From: an uncultured Roseburia sp.
GTDB lineage: Bacteria; Bacillota; Clostridia; Lachnospirales; Lachnospiraceae
Assembly (NCBI GenBank): GCA_947383215.1
Contig: CANDCP010000012.1
Span: 1 to 64,000 of the forward strand
Direction of reading: 5' to 3'
DNA length: 64,000 bases
Positions within the stretch are counted from its first letter, which is position 1. Each line of letters starts with the position of its first letter. The notes under the pieces were generated by a model. The model had not been told where the DNA came from. It did no database searches and saw only the letters and a program-made list of their open reading frames with translations. A program made the translations under genes and the position numbers. Positions 8,886-18,222 of the stretch are shown in pieces.

Positions 8886-10376
8886 TTACAAATCGTTCAG
8901 GTCGAGGATTTCCAGTTCTTCATCAATGGAAGACCTCCCGCCGATATCTTCTGTCAGCTCATTTTCCTCTTCATCGTAATACTCGTCCTCTTCATTGGAG
9001 ACGTCAAAGATGTCTTCTCTTCTTCCGAAACGTTTCTTCTTTTTCTTTTTTCCTCTTTTTTCTGTCGCAAACTCCGGCTCGTCGTCAAAATTCAAAAAAT
9101 CGTCGTCGTCCGCGAAAAATTCGTCCGTTTCCTCCGGGAACCTCTCTTCACGCTTGTCTTTTTTCTTTTTTTCACGCTTCTCTTCTTTGAATATATTCTC
9201 TGTCTCTTCCTTTTCCGCCCTTCTTCCCCTTCCGAAAAGCAAAAGATTCACAATGAGAATCATTAAAACCGCAACTGCAATAAGCAGTCCCGTGATAAAT
9301 TTCGTGTCTTTATTTTTTAAGCTTGTGTACTTCTCGCTCAGATCATTGTAAGATTTCTGAAGGAACTCGTACTCCTCCGTCTCTTCCGTGTCCGCCTCCT
9401 GCTTTGCCGGCGCTCTGTATCTCTGGTAGGTCCCTTCCGCATTGTCATATTGATACCAGCCCAGGATTCCCGCGCTGTTTATTCCGTAAACAAGGTAATA
9501 ATCCCCCGCGTCCGCCTCCGTACTCTGATAGGCCGCTGGAGCGCTCTTCTGGTTAATGATAAGCGACGCCTCCGCAAAATTCTCTCCCAGAGACGCGTCA
9601 AAGGACTGGCGCAGCAAAATAAGCGCATGTTCTCCGGCCGTAAGCCTGATCATAGGATACACGCTGCCGCTTTCTGCCTCATATACAAATAAACTGCCCG
9701 TTCCCTCCGCGTCTGTCATATACAAAAGCGTAAGCGGGCCTTTGTTATAGGAAAGAGCCTTCTGCTCCTGTCCCTCATAGGTAACTGTCGTCTCTGAAAA
9801 ATCAGGCAAAATCACCTCCTCCGGTATCACGGAAGCCACCGTATATCCTTCGGCTCCGGAGACAGCCGGCGTACTCCCGTCTCCGTCCGCGGGCGTATCC
9901 GCCCCCATACCGCTGCCGTCTGCGGGCGTATCCGTCCCCGTACCGCTGCCGTCTGCAGGCATATCCGTCCCTGTACCGCTGCCGTCTGCGGGCATATTCT
10001 CCTCTGACGAACCCGATGCCCCTCTCGTAATCGTAATCGTATAAGTCGCAAGATTCCCGTTCTCCGCAGCTACCACAATCTTCACCGTATTCGACCCCTC
10101 TTTCAGGGAAACGGTTCCGGTTCCGGACTGAATGCTTGCCGCGGCATTTGACGTCGACGCCGTAACCTCCACGCTCGCCGTATCCGCGCTTACTGTCGCC
10201 GTGTAATTTACTACATTATAGGCAAAAGAAGGGGAGAGCGTCCCCTGCGAAAGCTTGAGCGAAGACAGCGAATTATCGGCGGATTCCGCCTTCACAACCG
10301 AATCCGCCTGCAAAAGGCACAGAACCGTGAGCGCCGCCATTACTATTATCTTTATCTGTTTTTTTAACTGATACAT
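8886..10376 (-). CDS. Membrane-anchored protein with cadherin-like beta-sandwich domain
   Basis: 496 residues. A signal peptide (about 1-30) is followed by a cadherin-like beta-sandwich domain (about 35-115, with SLSLKEGSNTVKIVV-type strands of the PF12733 family). Next come an 11-residue acidic tandem repeat (PADGSGTGTD units) and a further extracytoplasmic domain. One transmembrane helix lies at about 355-380 (GLLIAVAVLMILIVNLLLFG), and a highly charged Lys/Glu/Asp-rich cytoplasmic tail of about 115 residues follows. The ATG at 10376 is chosen because AAGGAG lies seven bases upstream; the ORF extends 23 codons further without a ribosome site. The gene is 23 bp upstream of clpC and likely in one operon with it. 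Function unknown; the layout suggests an envelope sensor or scaffold. Confidence 0.75.
   Translation of the reverse strand: MYQLKKQIKIIVMAALTVLCLLQADSVVKAESADNSLSSLKLSQGTLSPSFAYNVVNYTATVSADTASVEVTASTSNAAASIQSGTGTVSLKEGSNTVKIVVAAENGNLATYTITITRGASGSSEENMPADGSGTGTDMPADGSGTGTDTPADGSGMGADTPADGDGSTPAVSGAEGYTVASVIPEEVILPDFSETTVTYEGQEQKALSYNKGPLTLLYMTDAEGTGSLFVYEAESGSVYPMIRLTAGEHALILLRQSFDASLGENFAEASLIINQKSAPAAYQSTEADAGDYYLVYGINSAGILGWYQYDNAEGTYQRYRAPAKQEADTEETEEYEFLQKSYNDLSEKYTSLKNKDTKFITGLLIAVAVLMILIVNLLLFGRGRRAEKEETENIFKEEKREKKKKDKREERFPEETDEFFADDDDFLNFDDEPEFATEKRGKKKKKKRFGRREDIFDVSNEEDEYYDEEENELTEDIGGRSSIDEELEILDLNDL
9883..9999 (-). repeat. 33-bp coding tandem repeat, about 3.5 copies
   Basis: Units 9883-9915, 9916-9948 and 9949-9981 are near-identical 33-bp repeats, followed by a partial fourth copy. 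They encode the 11-residue PADGSGTGTD-type linker of the cadherin-domain membrane protein. Copy number could vary by slippage without shifting the frame. Confidence 0.9.
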
Positions 10377-10524
10377 TATTTTCTCCTTAAGTACAAAGCC
10401 CCTGTTTAACATTCTCATTATAGGTAACTCGAAAGGAAGCGTCAACCTAAATCATACAAATTTCAGCAATTCTTAATTTTCCCGCTACCGTTTTGCCCCG
10501 CCGATTTTCCGTATGTTACAGCTT

Positions 10525-12372
10525 CTATGCCTGCACGAACTGTGAATTATATAAATCTGCGTAAAATCCGTCTCTCGCCAGAAGTTCATAGTGATTTCCC
10601 TGCTCGATAATGTCCCCGTCTTTCATGACAAGAATGAGATCCGCATCCCGGATCGTCGATAACCGGTGCGCGATGATAAAACTGGTCCTTCCACGCATCA
10701 GATTATCCATCGCCTTCTGAATCCGCATCTCGGTTCGCGTATCGACCGAGGAAGTCGCCTCGTCTAAAATCAAAACCTTGTTATCGGCAAGAATCGCCCT
10801 CGCAATCGTGAGGAGCTGTTTTTGCCCCTGGGATACATTGCTTGCATCCTCGTTCAATTCCATTTCATATCCGCCGGAGAGCGTCTGAATAAAATGATGG
10901 GCATGCGCCGCTTTTGCCGCCGCTATCACCTCTTCGTCCGTCGCCTCCGGCCTCCCGTAACGAATATTCTCCATAATCGTCCCCTTAAACAGCCACGTAT
11001 CCTGTAAGACCATGCCGAACGCATCCCTTAAGTTTCTGCGCCCGTACGTTCTGATATCGCGGCCGTCGAGCTTAATACAGCCCTCGTTTACGTCATAAAA
11101 ACGCATCAGAAGTTTTACCATCGTCGTCTTCCCGGCTCCCGTCGGCCCGACAATGGCAATTTTTTGTCCCGGCTCTACCTGCGCGGAAAAATCGTTGATT
11201 ATAATCTGATTCGGATCGTAACCGAAATGCACATGAGAAAACGTCACCATCCCTTTCACATCCGTAAGCTCAGCCGCGTCCGGTACGCTCTGCTCTTCCT
11301 CCTCCTCGCCGAGAAATTCAAAGACGCGCTCTGACGCCGCCGTCATAGACTGAACCTGGCTGATTACCTGAGCAATCTGCTGGATCGGCTGCGTAAAATT
11401 CTTAACATACTGAATAAACGCCTGTATATCGCCAATACCGATCGTCCCCCGAATCGCCAGCATTCCCCCGCTGATCGCCACGCCCGCATACCCGATGTTT
11501 CCCACAAATACCATGATCGGATGCATCAGGCCCGATAAAAACTGAGATTTCCAGGCCGACTCATAGAGCACGTTGTTCGTTCTGTAAAAGGTATCCGTAA
11601 CCTCTTTTTCCTTATTGAATGCCTTTACGACAAGATGACCGCCGTATGTCTCTTCCACCTGTCCGTTGATATGTCCTAAATATTCCTGCTGGGTGCGGAA
11701 ATGCTTCTGCGAAAATTTGATAACAAAGGAAACCAGAAACGCCGATACCGGTAGAATCACAAGCGCGATTACCGTCATCAGCGGAGAAATGGACAGCATC
11801 ATAACAAGCACGCCCGCCATCGTCGCCACGGATGTGATAATCTGCGTAATACTCTGATTTAATCCCTGTCCCAGCGTATCGACATCGTTCGTAATCCGGG
11901 ATAGCACCTCCCCGTACGTACGGCTCTCAAAATACTTCATCGGCATACGGTTTATTTTCTCCGAAATTTCTTTTCGCATTCGATAACAGACTCTCTGCGT
12001 CACTGTGCTCATAATCCAGCCCTGGAAAAAACTAAACACCGTGCTTACAAGATACAAGCCCAGCGTGAGAATAAGAATTTCTCCGATATAGCTAAAATCA
12101 ATTCCGCCTGTTCCCGCAATTTTCCCCATAAGCCCTTCTGCCAGCGCCGTCGTCGCCTTTCCCATAATCTTCGGACCCAGCACGGAAAATACCGTAGACA
12201 CTGTCGCAAACACCATTACGATCACAATTGCAATTTTATACTTTCCTATATATGCGACCAGCTTTTGAAAAGATCCCTTAAAATCTTTTGCCTTCTCTCC
12301 CGGAACCATCGGTCCGTGCCCGTGTCCCATGCCTCTTCTCCCCGGTCCCGCCTTTATGTCCTCTCTACCCAT
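10525..12372 (-). CDS. Heterodimeric ABC exporter, subunit with the consensus Walker B
   Basis: 615 residues, transmembrane domain then nucleotide-binding domain. Residues up to about 340 hold six membrane helices. Walker A GPTGAGKT is near 412 and Walker B LILDEATSSVD near 536 with the catalytic glutamate present. The signature is NVSQGQ in place of LSGGQ. The N-terminus is rich in Gly/His (GHGHGPM). The start overlaps the stop of the preceding exporter gene by 8 bp, so the two are translationally coupled and very likely pair. AAAGGAGG supports the ATG. The substrate cannot be read from the sequence; drugs, lipids or peptides are possible. Confidence 0.93.
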   Translation of the reverse strand: MGREDIKAGPGRRGMGHGHGPMVPGEKAKDFKGSFQKLVAYIGKYKIAIVIVMVFATVSTVFSVLGPKIMGKATTALAEGLMGKIAGTGGIDFSYIGEILILTLGLYLVSTVFSFFQGWIMSTVTQRVCYRMRKEISEKINRMPMKYFESRTYGEVLSRITNDVDTLGQGLNQSITQIITSVATMAGVLVMMLSISPLMTVIALVILPVSAFLVSFVIKFSQKHFRTQQEYLGHINGQVEETYGGHLVVKAFNKEKEVTDTFYRTNNVLYESAWKSQFLSGLMHPIMVFVGNIGYAGVAISGGMLAIRGTIGIGDIQAFIQYVKNFTQPIQQIAQVISQVQSMTAASERVFEFLGEEEEEQSVPDAAELTDVKGMVTFSHVHFGYDPNQIIINDFSAQVEPGQKIAIVGPTGAGKTTMVKLLMRFYDVNEGCIKLDGRDIRTYGRRNLRDAFGMVLQDTWLFKGTIMENIRYGRPEATDEEVIAAAKAAHAHHFIQTLSGGYEMELNEDASNVSQGQKQLLTIARAILADNKVLILDEATSSVDTRTEMRIQKAMDNLMRGRTSFIIAHRLSTIRDADLILVMKDGDIIEQGNHYELLARDGFYADLYNSQFVQA

Positions 12373-14524
12373 GGATCACTTCCTCCTTTCTGACACTGCC
12401 GGAAAGCTCTTTTTCCGACAACTGCGATCTGGCAATCTGACCGTAAACCTCGCACCCCGCAAGCAGCTGCGCATGCGTCCCCTTTCCGACAATCCTTCCC
12501 TCGTCCAGCACGAGAATCTCATCTGCATGTAAAATTGTGCTGATTCTCTGCGCCACAATAATTACCGCCGAATCTCTTACCTTTTCCTCAAGCGCTCTGC
12601 GAAGCGCAGCGTCCGTTTTCATATCGAGCGCGGAAAAACTGTCGTCAAACACAAACAATCCGGGCTTCTTTACAATCGCCCTCGCAATGGCAAGGCGCTG
12701 CTTTTGCCCTCCCGAAACATTACTTCCCCCCTGCGCTATGGCGCTTTCGTATCCATCCCGCTTCTCCTCAATAAACGCATCCGCCTGCGCGATCGCAGCC
12801 GCCTCCCGAATCTCTTCGTCTGTCGCATTCTGATTTCCAAACCTCAAATTAGAAGCGATTGTCCCCGAAAAAAGCACGCCCTTTTGCGGCACGAACCCGA
12901 TTGTCTCCCTCAGCTCATTCAGGGACATATCCCTGACGTCCTCGCCGTCCAGCGTAATCCTTCCTGCGGTTACATCATAAAAACGCGGTATGAGATTCAC
13001 CAGAGTGGATTTCCCGCATCCGGTACTTCCTATAATCGCCGTTACCTTCCCCGGTTTTGCGGTAAAATTGATATCGGTCAACGCGTTTTCATTCGCGCCG
13101 GGATAGCGAAAATCCACATGAGAAAATTCAAGTACGCCGCGGTGCGGCTTAGAACGCTTAGGCTCCCCGCTCTCTTCCACGGAGGATTTCGTCGTAAGCA
13201 CTTCGTCAATACGATCTGCCGCGACACCCGCGCGCGGCAGCATAATCGACATCATTGTAAGCATTAAAAACGCCATGACAATCTGCATCGCGTAGGTGAT
13301 AAACGCCGTCATCGCGCCAACCTGAAGGCTTCCGTCGTCAATGTGATGCGCAGATACCCACACGATCAGGACAATAATTCCGTACATAATCATCATCATT
13401 CCCGGCATCATAAAGGTCATAACGCGATTTGTAAACAGCTGCGTCCTGGTCAGATCGGTATTTGCCCGGTCAAAACGCTTCTCCTCGGTCTCCTCTCTTC
13501 CAAATGCCCGGATTACGCTTAATCCTGTCAGAATCTCTCTCGACACAAGATTTAAAGCGTCTACCAGTTTTTGCATCGCCTTAAATTTAGGCATCGTAAT
13601 TCCCACAAGCAGCAGGACAAACCCCGTAATCAAAACAACGGCGAGCGCTATGATCCACTCCATTTTGGCTCCCGTCTCAAATACCTTAACGATACCGCCA
13701 ATCCCGATAATCGGCGCGTATAATATCATCCGAAGCATCACCGCCGTCACCATCTGTATCTGTTGAATATCATTCGTGCTCCTCGTAATCAGAGAGGCCG
13801 TCGAAAAACGATCCATCTCTGCACCGGAAAAACTTACGACCTTCCCGAAGATCCGGCCGCGCAAATCCCTTCCGACTCCGGCTCCGACCTTTGACGCAAA
13901 ATAGCCGGTCAGAACCGCGGCAGCCAGCATGAGAAGCGCCAGCGCAAACATCTTTCCGCCCGTCTTCCAAAGATATGCGGTCTGTATCCGGTCTGTATCC
14001 ACGCCGGCCTCCTCATCACAGGCGCGCGCATACGCCGCGCCCATCGCAAAAAAAGTGGCGTTTCCTGTCGAAGATATCGTCTTTTGCATCTTTTCTCTCA
14101 CTGCCTGTACTGTCTTCGCACCGTCCAAACGCTCAGAGGGCGCGGATATGCCCTCGCCCTGCGCGTCCTCCAAATGTTTCATCTGATATGTAAGGACAAT
14201 CGGCGTCAAAAGCTCTTCGTCCAACCGGTCTAACTCCTTTTCCGATTCCACGATAAGGCGGTAGCCGTCCCCTCTCTTTTCATAACAGCTCTCCCATGTT
14301 TCAAGCTCCTCATCCGTCATAAATACCGACGCCCTCTTATATTCCGCCGCCGTAATCCGCTCCGGCAAGATATGCTCTACCCCTCCGTTTTGTATTCCCA
14401 CGTCGATAATATCCGACGTGTACTGCGGCAGCGACAAGTCGCAATATGCCTGCACGGTTAAAAGCAGCACGATCGCAAGTATCATACGCCAGTATGGAAC
14501 CATATTTTTAAATATTCTCTTCAT
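12365..14524 (-). CDS. Heterodimeric ABC exporter, subunit with degenerate Walker B and outer insertion
   Basis: 719 residues, about 100 more than its partner. The extra length is a hydrophilic insertion (about 45-190) between the first and second membrane helices, probably outside the cell. Walker A GSTGCGKST lies near 503 and the signature NVSGGQKQR is consensus. Walker B reads FVFDDSFSALD near 628: aspartate replaces the catalytic glutamate. Paired with the partner's NVSQGQ signature this gives the one-degenerate-site arrangement known for heterodimeric exporters. First gene of the pair; a roughly 310-bp gap separates it from the divergent lysozyme gene. Confidence 0.92.
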   Translation of the reverse strand: MKRIFKNMVPYWRMILAIVLLLTVQAYCDLSLPQYTSDIIDVGIQNGGVEHILPERITAAEYKRASVFMTDEELETWESCYEKRGDGYRLIVESEKELDRLDEELLTPIVLTYQMKHLEDAQGEGISAPSERLDGAKTVQAVREKMQKTISSTGNATFFAMGAAYARACDEEAGVDTDRIQTAYLWKTGGKMFALALLMLAAAVLTGYFASKVGAGVGRDLRGRIFGKVVSFSGAEMDRFSTASLITRSTNDIQQIQMVTAVMLRMILYAPIIGIGGIVKVFETGAKMEWIIALAVVLITGFVLLLVGITMPKFKAMQKLVDALNLVSREILTGLSVIRAFGREETEEKRFDRANTDLTRTQLFTNRVMTFMMPGMMMIMYGIIVLIVWVSAHHIDDGSLQVGAMTAFITYAMQIVMAFLMLTMMSIMLPRAGVAADRIDEVLTTKSSVEESGEPKRSKPHRGVLEFSHVDFRYPGANENALTDINFTAKPGKVTAIIGSTGCGKSTLVNLIPRFYDVTAGRITLDGEDVRDMSLNELRETIGFVPQKGVLFSGTIASNLRFGNQNATDEEIREAAAIAQADAFIEEKRDGYESAIAQGGSNVSGGQKQRLAIARAIVKKPGLFVFDDSFSALDMKTDAALRRALEEKVRDSAVIIVAQRISTILHADEILVLDEGRIVGKGTHAQLLAGCEVYGQIARSQLSEKELSGSVRKEEVIHG

Positions 14525-14833
14525 AGTTTAAGCCCTGCCTTTCTTTTCGGTTTGACGGCGCCCTCAATTCCTGCCGCAAAACTGGATCAATGGCGCCACT
14601 GAGCTAACAAAATGTGCTTTGTGTGGAACAATGTACCAGACAAAATTACACACAATTTTCACATTTAATCTATATCATAGACTTATTTTATAGATAATAT
14701 CACTTGGTGTATGCAACATCAACCATGTTTTTGTAAAGAATTTATAAATTCTATTTTCTATTTACTTAAAAAAGTTTATAATTAAGCACATTGCCGGCCA
14801 GCTGCCGGCATCAGAAATGGAGGAATCAGTAAC
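14525..14833. other. Divergent intergenic region (exporter / GH25 lysozyme)
   Basis: A 309-bp AT-rich gap with no ORF worth reporting. For the lysozyme gene a TATAAT (14777-14782) can act as a -10, with only a weak -35. Its leader contains a GC-rich hairpin made of two GCCGGC blocks (14793-14810). On the exporter side an inverted repeat TTGTGTG (14619-14625) / CACACAA (14649-14655) could be an operator. No strong minus-strand promoter could be fixed by eye. Confidence 0.4.
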
Positions 14834-17362
14834 ATGAAACGTATCTTGTATCAATTTAAACGGTTTTTCTGCATTTTACTCTCGCTTGTACTTTTGCCGG
14901 GCGCAGATACGCTTACATACGCCGCGTCCTTTGATGCAAACGCGGCTGCCGAAACCGTCGTTGACTCAGCGCCCACGGACGCCGGACGCCCTGACAACTC
15001 TGAATTTTTGAATACCGAAGCCGCCGATCATCCCGAGTCTGCGGACACCGGAGACGGCAACGATTCCGGACATACGGACACCGAATACAGCGGCGATTCC
15101 GGGCATACGGACACTGAAAATACCGGAGGCGAACCGTCAGCTCCCGCGGCGGCTACGATTACTTTTGCGGCCGCCAATCATTATGCGTCCGTCCTTTTAA
15201 AGTGGAATGCGCTTGCCGGCGCAGCCGGATACGTTATCGAGCGAAAAGCCGAGAATGAACCTGCTTTTCAAAAAATCGCGACCGTCACAGACGGCGCCTC
15301 TTACACGGACACGAACGGAATTGCAGCCGGATGTACTTACACTTACCGCATTTATGCATACATAACTTACCTTACGGAGGATAACCAGACTGTCTCTATA
15401 AACGGAGCATATTCAAATACAATATCCGTAAAACCGGAATTTACAAGCACGGTTTCCTCTTTTTTGGCCGAATCAAACGAGTACGACAGCGTAACTTTAA
15501 GCTGGCGGCCGACAGACGGCGCAAGCGGCTATACGATTTACCGCTCCGCAAAACCCTCTTCCGGCTTTACGAAAATAGCCTCCGTAAACGCTCCCGCTTC
15601 CTCCTACGTAAGCGGGGGACTTACCACCGGAAAAAAATACTATTATCGCATAGAAGCATTTCGGACGACCGGAGCCTTTACAAGCACGGCGCCCGTCTCT
15701 TCAACGGTCAATGCGACGCCGCTTCCCAAGCGGCCGACTATAACCGCAACGCTAAACAGTTATACCTCCGCGCTGCTCAAATGGAAAAAAATAAAAGGCG
15801 CAAACGGATATGAAATCTACCGAAGCAAAAGCAAAAACGGCGGTTATAAAAAAATAGCCACGATTACCAAAAACACCGGAAAATATACGGATAAGAATCT
15901 AAACACCGGCAGCACCTACTACTACAAAATCAAAGCTTACCGGAATGTAAAGGGGAAAAAAGTGAGCGGCAGCCTCTCTGCGCGCGCCTCTGTGAAAATC
16001 ACGCTGAAAGCCCCCGCGCTTCGTTCCACGCTGGTTGAAAACTATAACACTCTGACGCTCCGGTGGAAAAAAGTAAGCGGCGCCGACGGCTATTATATTT
16101 ACAGAAGCACGAAAAAAGACGGAACCTATAAAAAGATCGCCACCGTAAAAGGCGGGACGACGCTTACTTATACAAATACCAAGCTCTCGACCGGAAAAAC
16201 ATACTATTATAAAATCAAGGCCTATCGGCGCAGCGGAAAGAAAAATATAGACGGAAATTATTCGTCCGTTACATCCAAGGCCACCTCCCTGAAAAAGGTT
16301 ACCGGGGTAACCGCCACGCCGCAGCACGCCAATAAAATTAAACTGCAGTGGAAAAAAGTAAACGGCGCCTCCTCCTACAATATTTACCGCAGCACAAGTA
16401 AAAACGGCGCTTATACGCAAATCAAAAGCGGCGTAACGTCCGCAAGCTATACCGACAAAAAACTGACCGGCGGAAAACGCTATTACTACAAAATCTGTGC
16501 AAAAAAAGGTTCCGTCACGGGAAGCCGCTCCGCCTATGCTTCCGCCATGGCCTCTTCCCTGAATCTGAGCCAGACCTCTGTCATTGTTCAGAAGCGTTTT
16601 TCCGTCACCGTGGAAGGGTCGGCAAGTCCAAAAGCCAAAGTCAAGTGGTCCTCGGCCAATCCGAATATTGCCACCGTCTCTTCGAAAGGAATTATCAAAG
16701 GAGTCGGCGTCGGCAATACAACGATTTACGCCAAGGCGAACGGCGTTACCCGCAGCATTAAAGTACATGTCCGCCAGACGCTGGACGGCATCGACGTATC
16801 AAAATGGCAGGGAAATATTGACTTTCATAAAGTGCGCAGCGCCGGATACAATTTTGTTATGATCCGCATTTATAACGGGATCGCAAAAGATCCAAACTTT
16901 GAAACGTATTATAAAGACGCAAAAGCGGCGGGACTCGGCATCGGCGTATACTATTATTCCTATGCCACATCCGCGGCGCAGGCGGCGGCGGACGCCAACA
17001 CGGTACTGCATATCCTGAACGGCCGGGCCTTAAACTATCCGGTTGTCATCGACATGGAAGACGACGCCCAGCTTACGGGGCTTACCAACAAAGACCGCAC
17101 GGATATTGCCTGGGCGTTCTGCAACGCAATTCACGCGGGCGGTTATGAATCGGGGCTCTACGCCAATACCTACTGGCTGAACAATTACTTCGAAAACAGC
17201 CGCCTAAAGGGCATGAATATCTGGGCGGCGCGCTGGCAGGATATCTCCCTCGGCCACCAGTACAGCGGCAACGGAAATATATTTATGTGGCAATACTCGA
17301 ACGCCGGAAACGTCAACGGCATAACCGGCAATGTAGACTTAAACCTCGGATTTTCCGATTAA
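14834..17362 (+). CDS. Secreted GH25 lysozyme with Fn3 repeats and Ig-like domain
   Basis: 842 residues. A signal peptide (core about 10-30) is followed by an acidic Ser/Thr/Gly linker to about residue 100. Five fibronectin type III repeats follow (about 105-575), becoming more lysine-rich towards the C-terminus, each with a YxIYRS core. A Big_2 Ig-like domain (about 575-645) and a glycoside hydrolase family 25 domain (about 650-842) end the protein. GH25 signs are the opening GIDVSKWQG and the catalytic DME near 739. The enzyme should cleave beta-1,4 bonds between MurNAc and GlcNAc in peptidoglycan, in wall turnover or against competitors. GGAGG lies eight bases before the ATG. Confidence 0.93.
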   Translation: MKRILYQFKRFFCILLSLVLLPGADTLTYAASFDANAAAETVVDSAPTDAGRPDNSEFLNTEAADHPESADTGDGNDSGHTDTEYSGDSGHTDTENTGGEPSAPAAATITFAAANHYASVLLKWNALAGAAGYVIERKAENEPAFQKIATVTDGASYTDTNGIAAGCTYTYRIYAYITYLTEDNQTVSINGAYSNTISVKPEFTSTVSSFLAESNEYDSVTLSWRPTDGASGYTIYRSAKPSSGFTKIASVNAPASSYVSGGLTTGKKYYYRIEAFRTTGAFTSTAPVSSTVNATPLPKRPTITATLNSYTSALLKWKKIKGANGYEIYRSKSKNGGYKKIATITKNTGKYTDKNLNTGSTYYYKIKAYRNVKGKKVSGSLSARASVKITLKAPALRSTLVENYNTLTLRWKKVSGADGYYIYRSTKKDGTYKKIATVKGGTTLTYTNTKLSTGKTYYYKIKAYRRSGKKNIDGNYSSVTSKATSLKKVTGVTATPQHANKIKLQWKKVNGASSYNIYRSTSKNGAYTQIKSGVTSASYTDKKLTGGKRYYYKICAKKGSVTGSRSAYASAMASSLNLSQTSVIVQKRFSVTVEGSASPKAKVKWSSANPNIATVSSKGIIKGVGVGNTTIYAKANGVTRSIKVHVRQTLDGIDVSKWQGNIDFHKVRSAGYNFVMIRIYNGIAKDPNFETYYKDAKAAGLGIGVYYYSYATSAAQAAADANTVLHILNGRALNYPVVIDMEDDAQLTGLTNKDRTDIAWAFCNAIHAGGYESGLYANTYWLNNYFENSRLKGMNIWAARWQDISLGHQYSGNGNIFMWQYSNAGNVNGITGNVDLNLGFSD

Positions 17363-17416
17363 CGTAAGCTTTTATGTCTCACAGCGTCAAGGTTGTTTCT
17401 ATAAAAATTCGATCCA

Positions 17417-17456
17417 AAAAAGGGGCTTTTCAGCTTGTGCCTGAAAAGCCCCTTTT
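17417..17456. terminator. Bidirectional terminator between convergent genes
   Basis: A perfect 16-bp stem: AAAAGGGGCTTTTCAG (17417-17432) pairs with its complement (17441-17456) around an 8-base loop. The A and T ends give a T-rich exit in both directions. It serves the GH25 gene on the plus strand and the cytidylate-kinase-like gene on the minus strand. Confidence 0.88.
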
Positions 17457-17483
17457 GATATCTAAATTAATACAATACACAGC

Positions 17484-18089
17484 TCATTTTCCGATCATAG
17501 AAAGAATGCATTGCACCGCATTGTCCACGCCGTATTTAGAAATATTAATGCACAGGTCATAATTGGCGGCCTCGCCCCAATCCCCGTCCGAATTAAAGCT
17601 GTAATAGGATTTCCTCGCCTTGTCCATCCGGCGCATTTTATCCGCCGCCCGTTCCCTTGTCAATTGATCCCTCTTACTGATTCTCTCAATCCGTTCTTCA
17701 TCCTCCGCGGAAATAAACACACGCAGCAGATTTTCTTTTCCTCTCAATATGTAATCCGCGCAGCGCCCTACAATTACGCAGCTTCCCTTCGCGGCCACGC
17801 AAAATACCGCTTCTCTCTGCGCGCGGGACGCCATCTGTTCCACAGAAATATGGCCGTTTCCGTTCATCAGCATATGCGACTGCCCCATCACAATCGAATA
17901 CAGCAGGCTATTTGTGGGCTTCTCGTCATAATCCTCGAGAAACTGGGCGTTCAGACCGCTCTCCTTCGCCGCAACCGCCAACAACTCCTTATCATAAAAA
18001 GGAACCCCAAGCTCCTTCGCTACTTTTTTTCCGACTTCCTTTCCGCCGCTTCCAAACTGGCGTCCGATCGTAATAATTATTTTTTCCAT
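17484..18089 (-). CDS. Cytidylate-kinase-like protein
   Basis: 201 residues. The N-terminus IIITIGRQFGSGGKEVG resembles the P-loop of cytidylate-kinase-like proteins (Cytidylate_kin2 family), with the lysine or serine of a strict Walker A shifted. A middle GRCADYIL and a basic RERAADKMRRMDKARKSYY segment match the lid and nucleoside regions. Whether it phosphorylates CMP or another small molecule is not clear. The ATG at 18089 is chosen because AGGGAGAAAGG lies six bases upstream; the ORF continues 26 codons further but that part overlaps a hairpin. Confidence 0.82.
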   Translation of the reverse strand: MEKIIITIGRQFGSGGKEVGKKVAKELGVPFYDKELLAVAAKESGLNAQFLEDYDEKPTNSLLYSIVMGQSHMLMNGNGHISVEQMASRAQREAVFCVAAKGSCVIVGRCADYILRGKENLLRVFISAEDEERIERISKRDQLTRERAADKMRRMDKARKSYYSFNSDGDWGEAANYDLCINISKYGVDNAVQCILSMIGK

Positions 18090-18117
18090 TGCATGCCTTT
18101 CTCCCTGTAAGAATATT

Positions 18118-18162
18118 AGCGCCCGTGAAGCACAGAAATCAATCTGCGTACCTCCGGGCGCT
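18118..18162. other. Hairpin between htrA-like gene and kinase-like gene
   Basis: AGCGCCCG (18118-18125) pairs with CGGGCGCT (18155-18162), with a further CAGA/TCTG pairing inside. No T-tract follows on the minus strand, so it is not a classic terminator. It lies in the leader of the kinase-like gene. Confidence 0.45.
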
Positions 18163-18222
18163 TCCATATTATTCTATCATATTTTTGAAAGGAATGAAAT
18201 TCCAAAATGAAATATTCCCTTT

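Noticed and set aside
15899..16768. 289-codon open frame on the minus strand
   Set aside because: Antisense to the Fn3 repeats of the lysozyme gene; composition follows the repeats.
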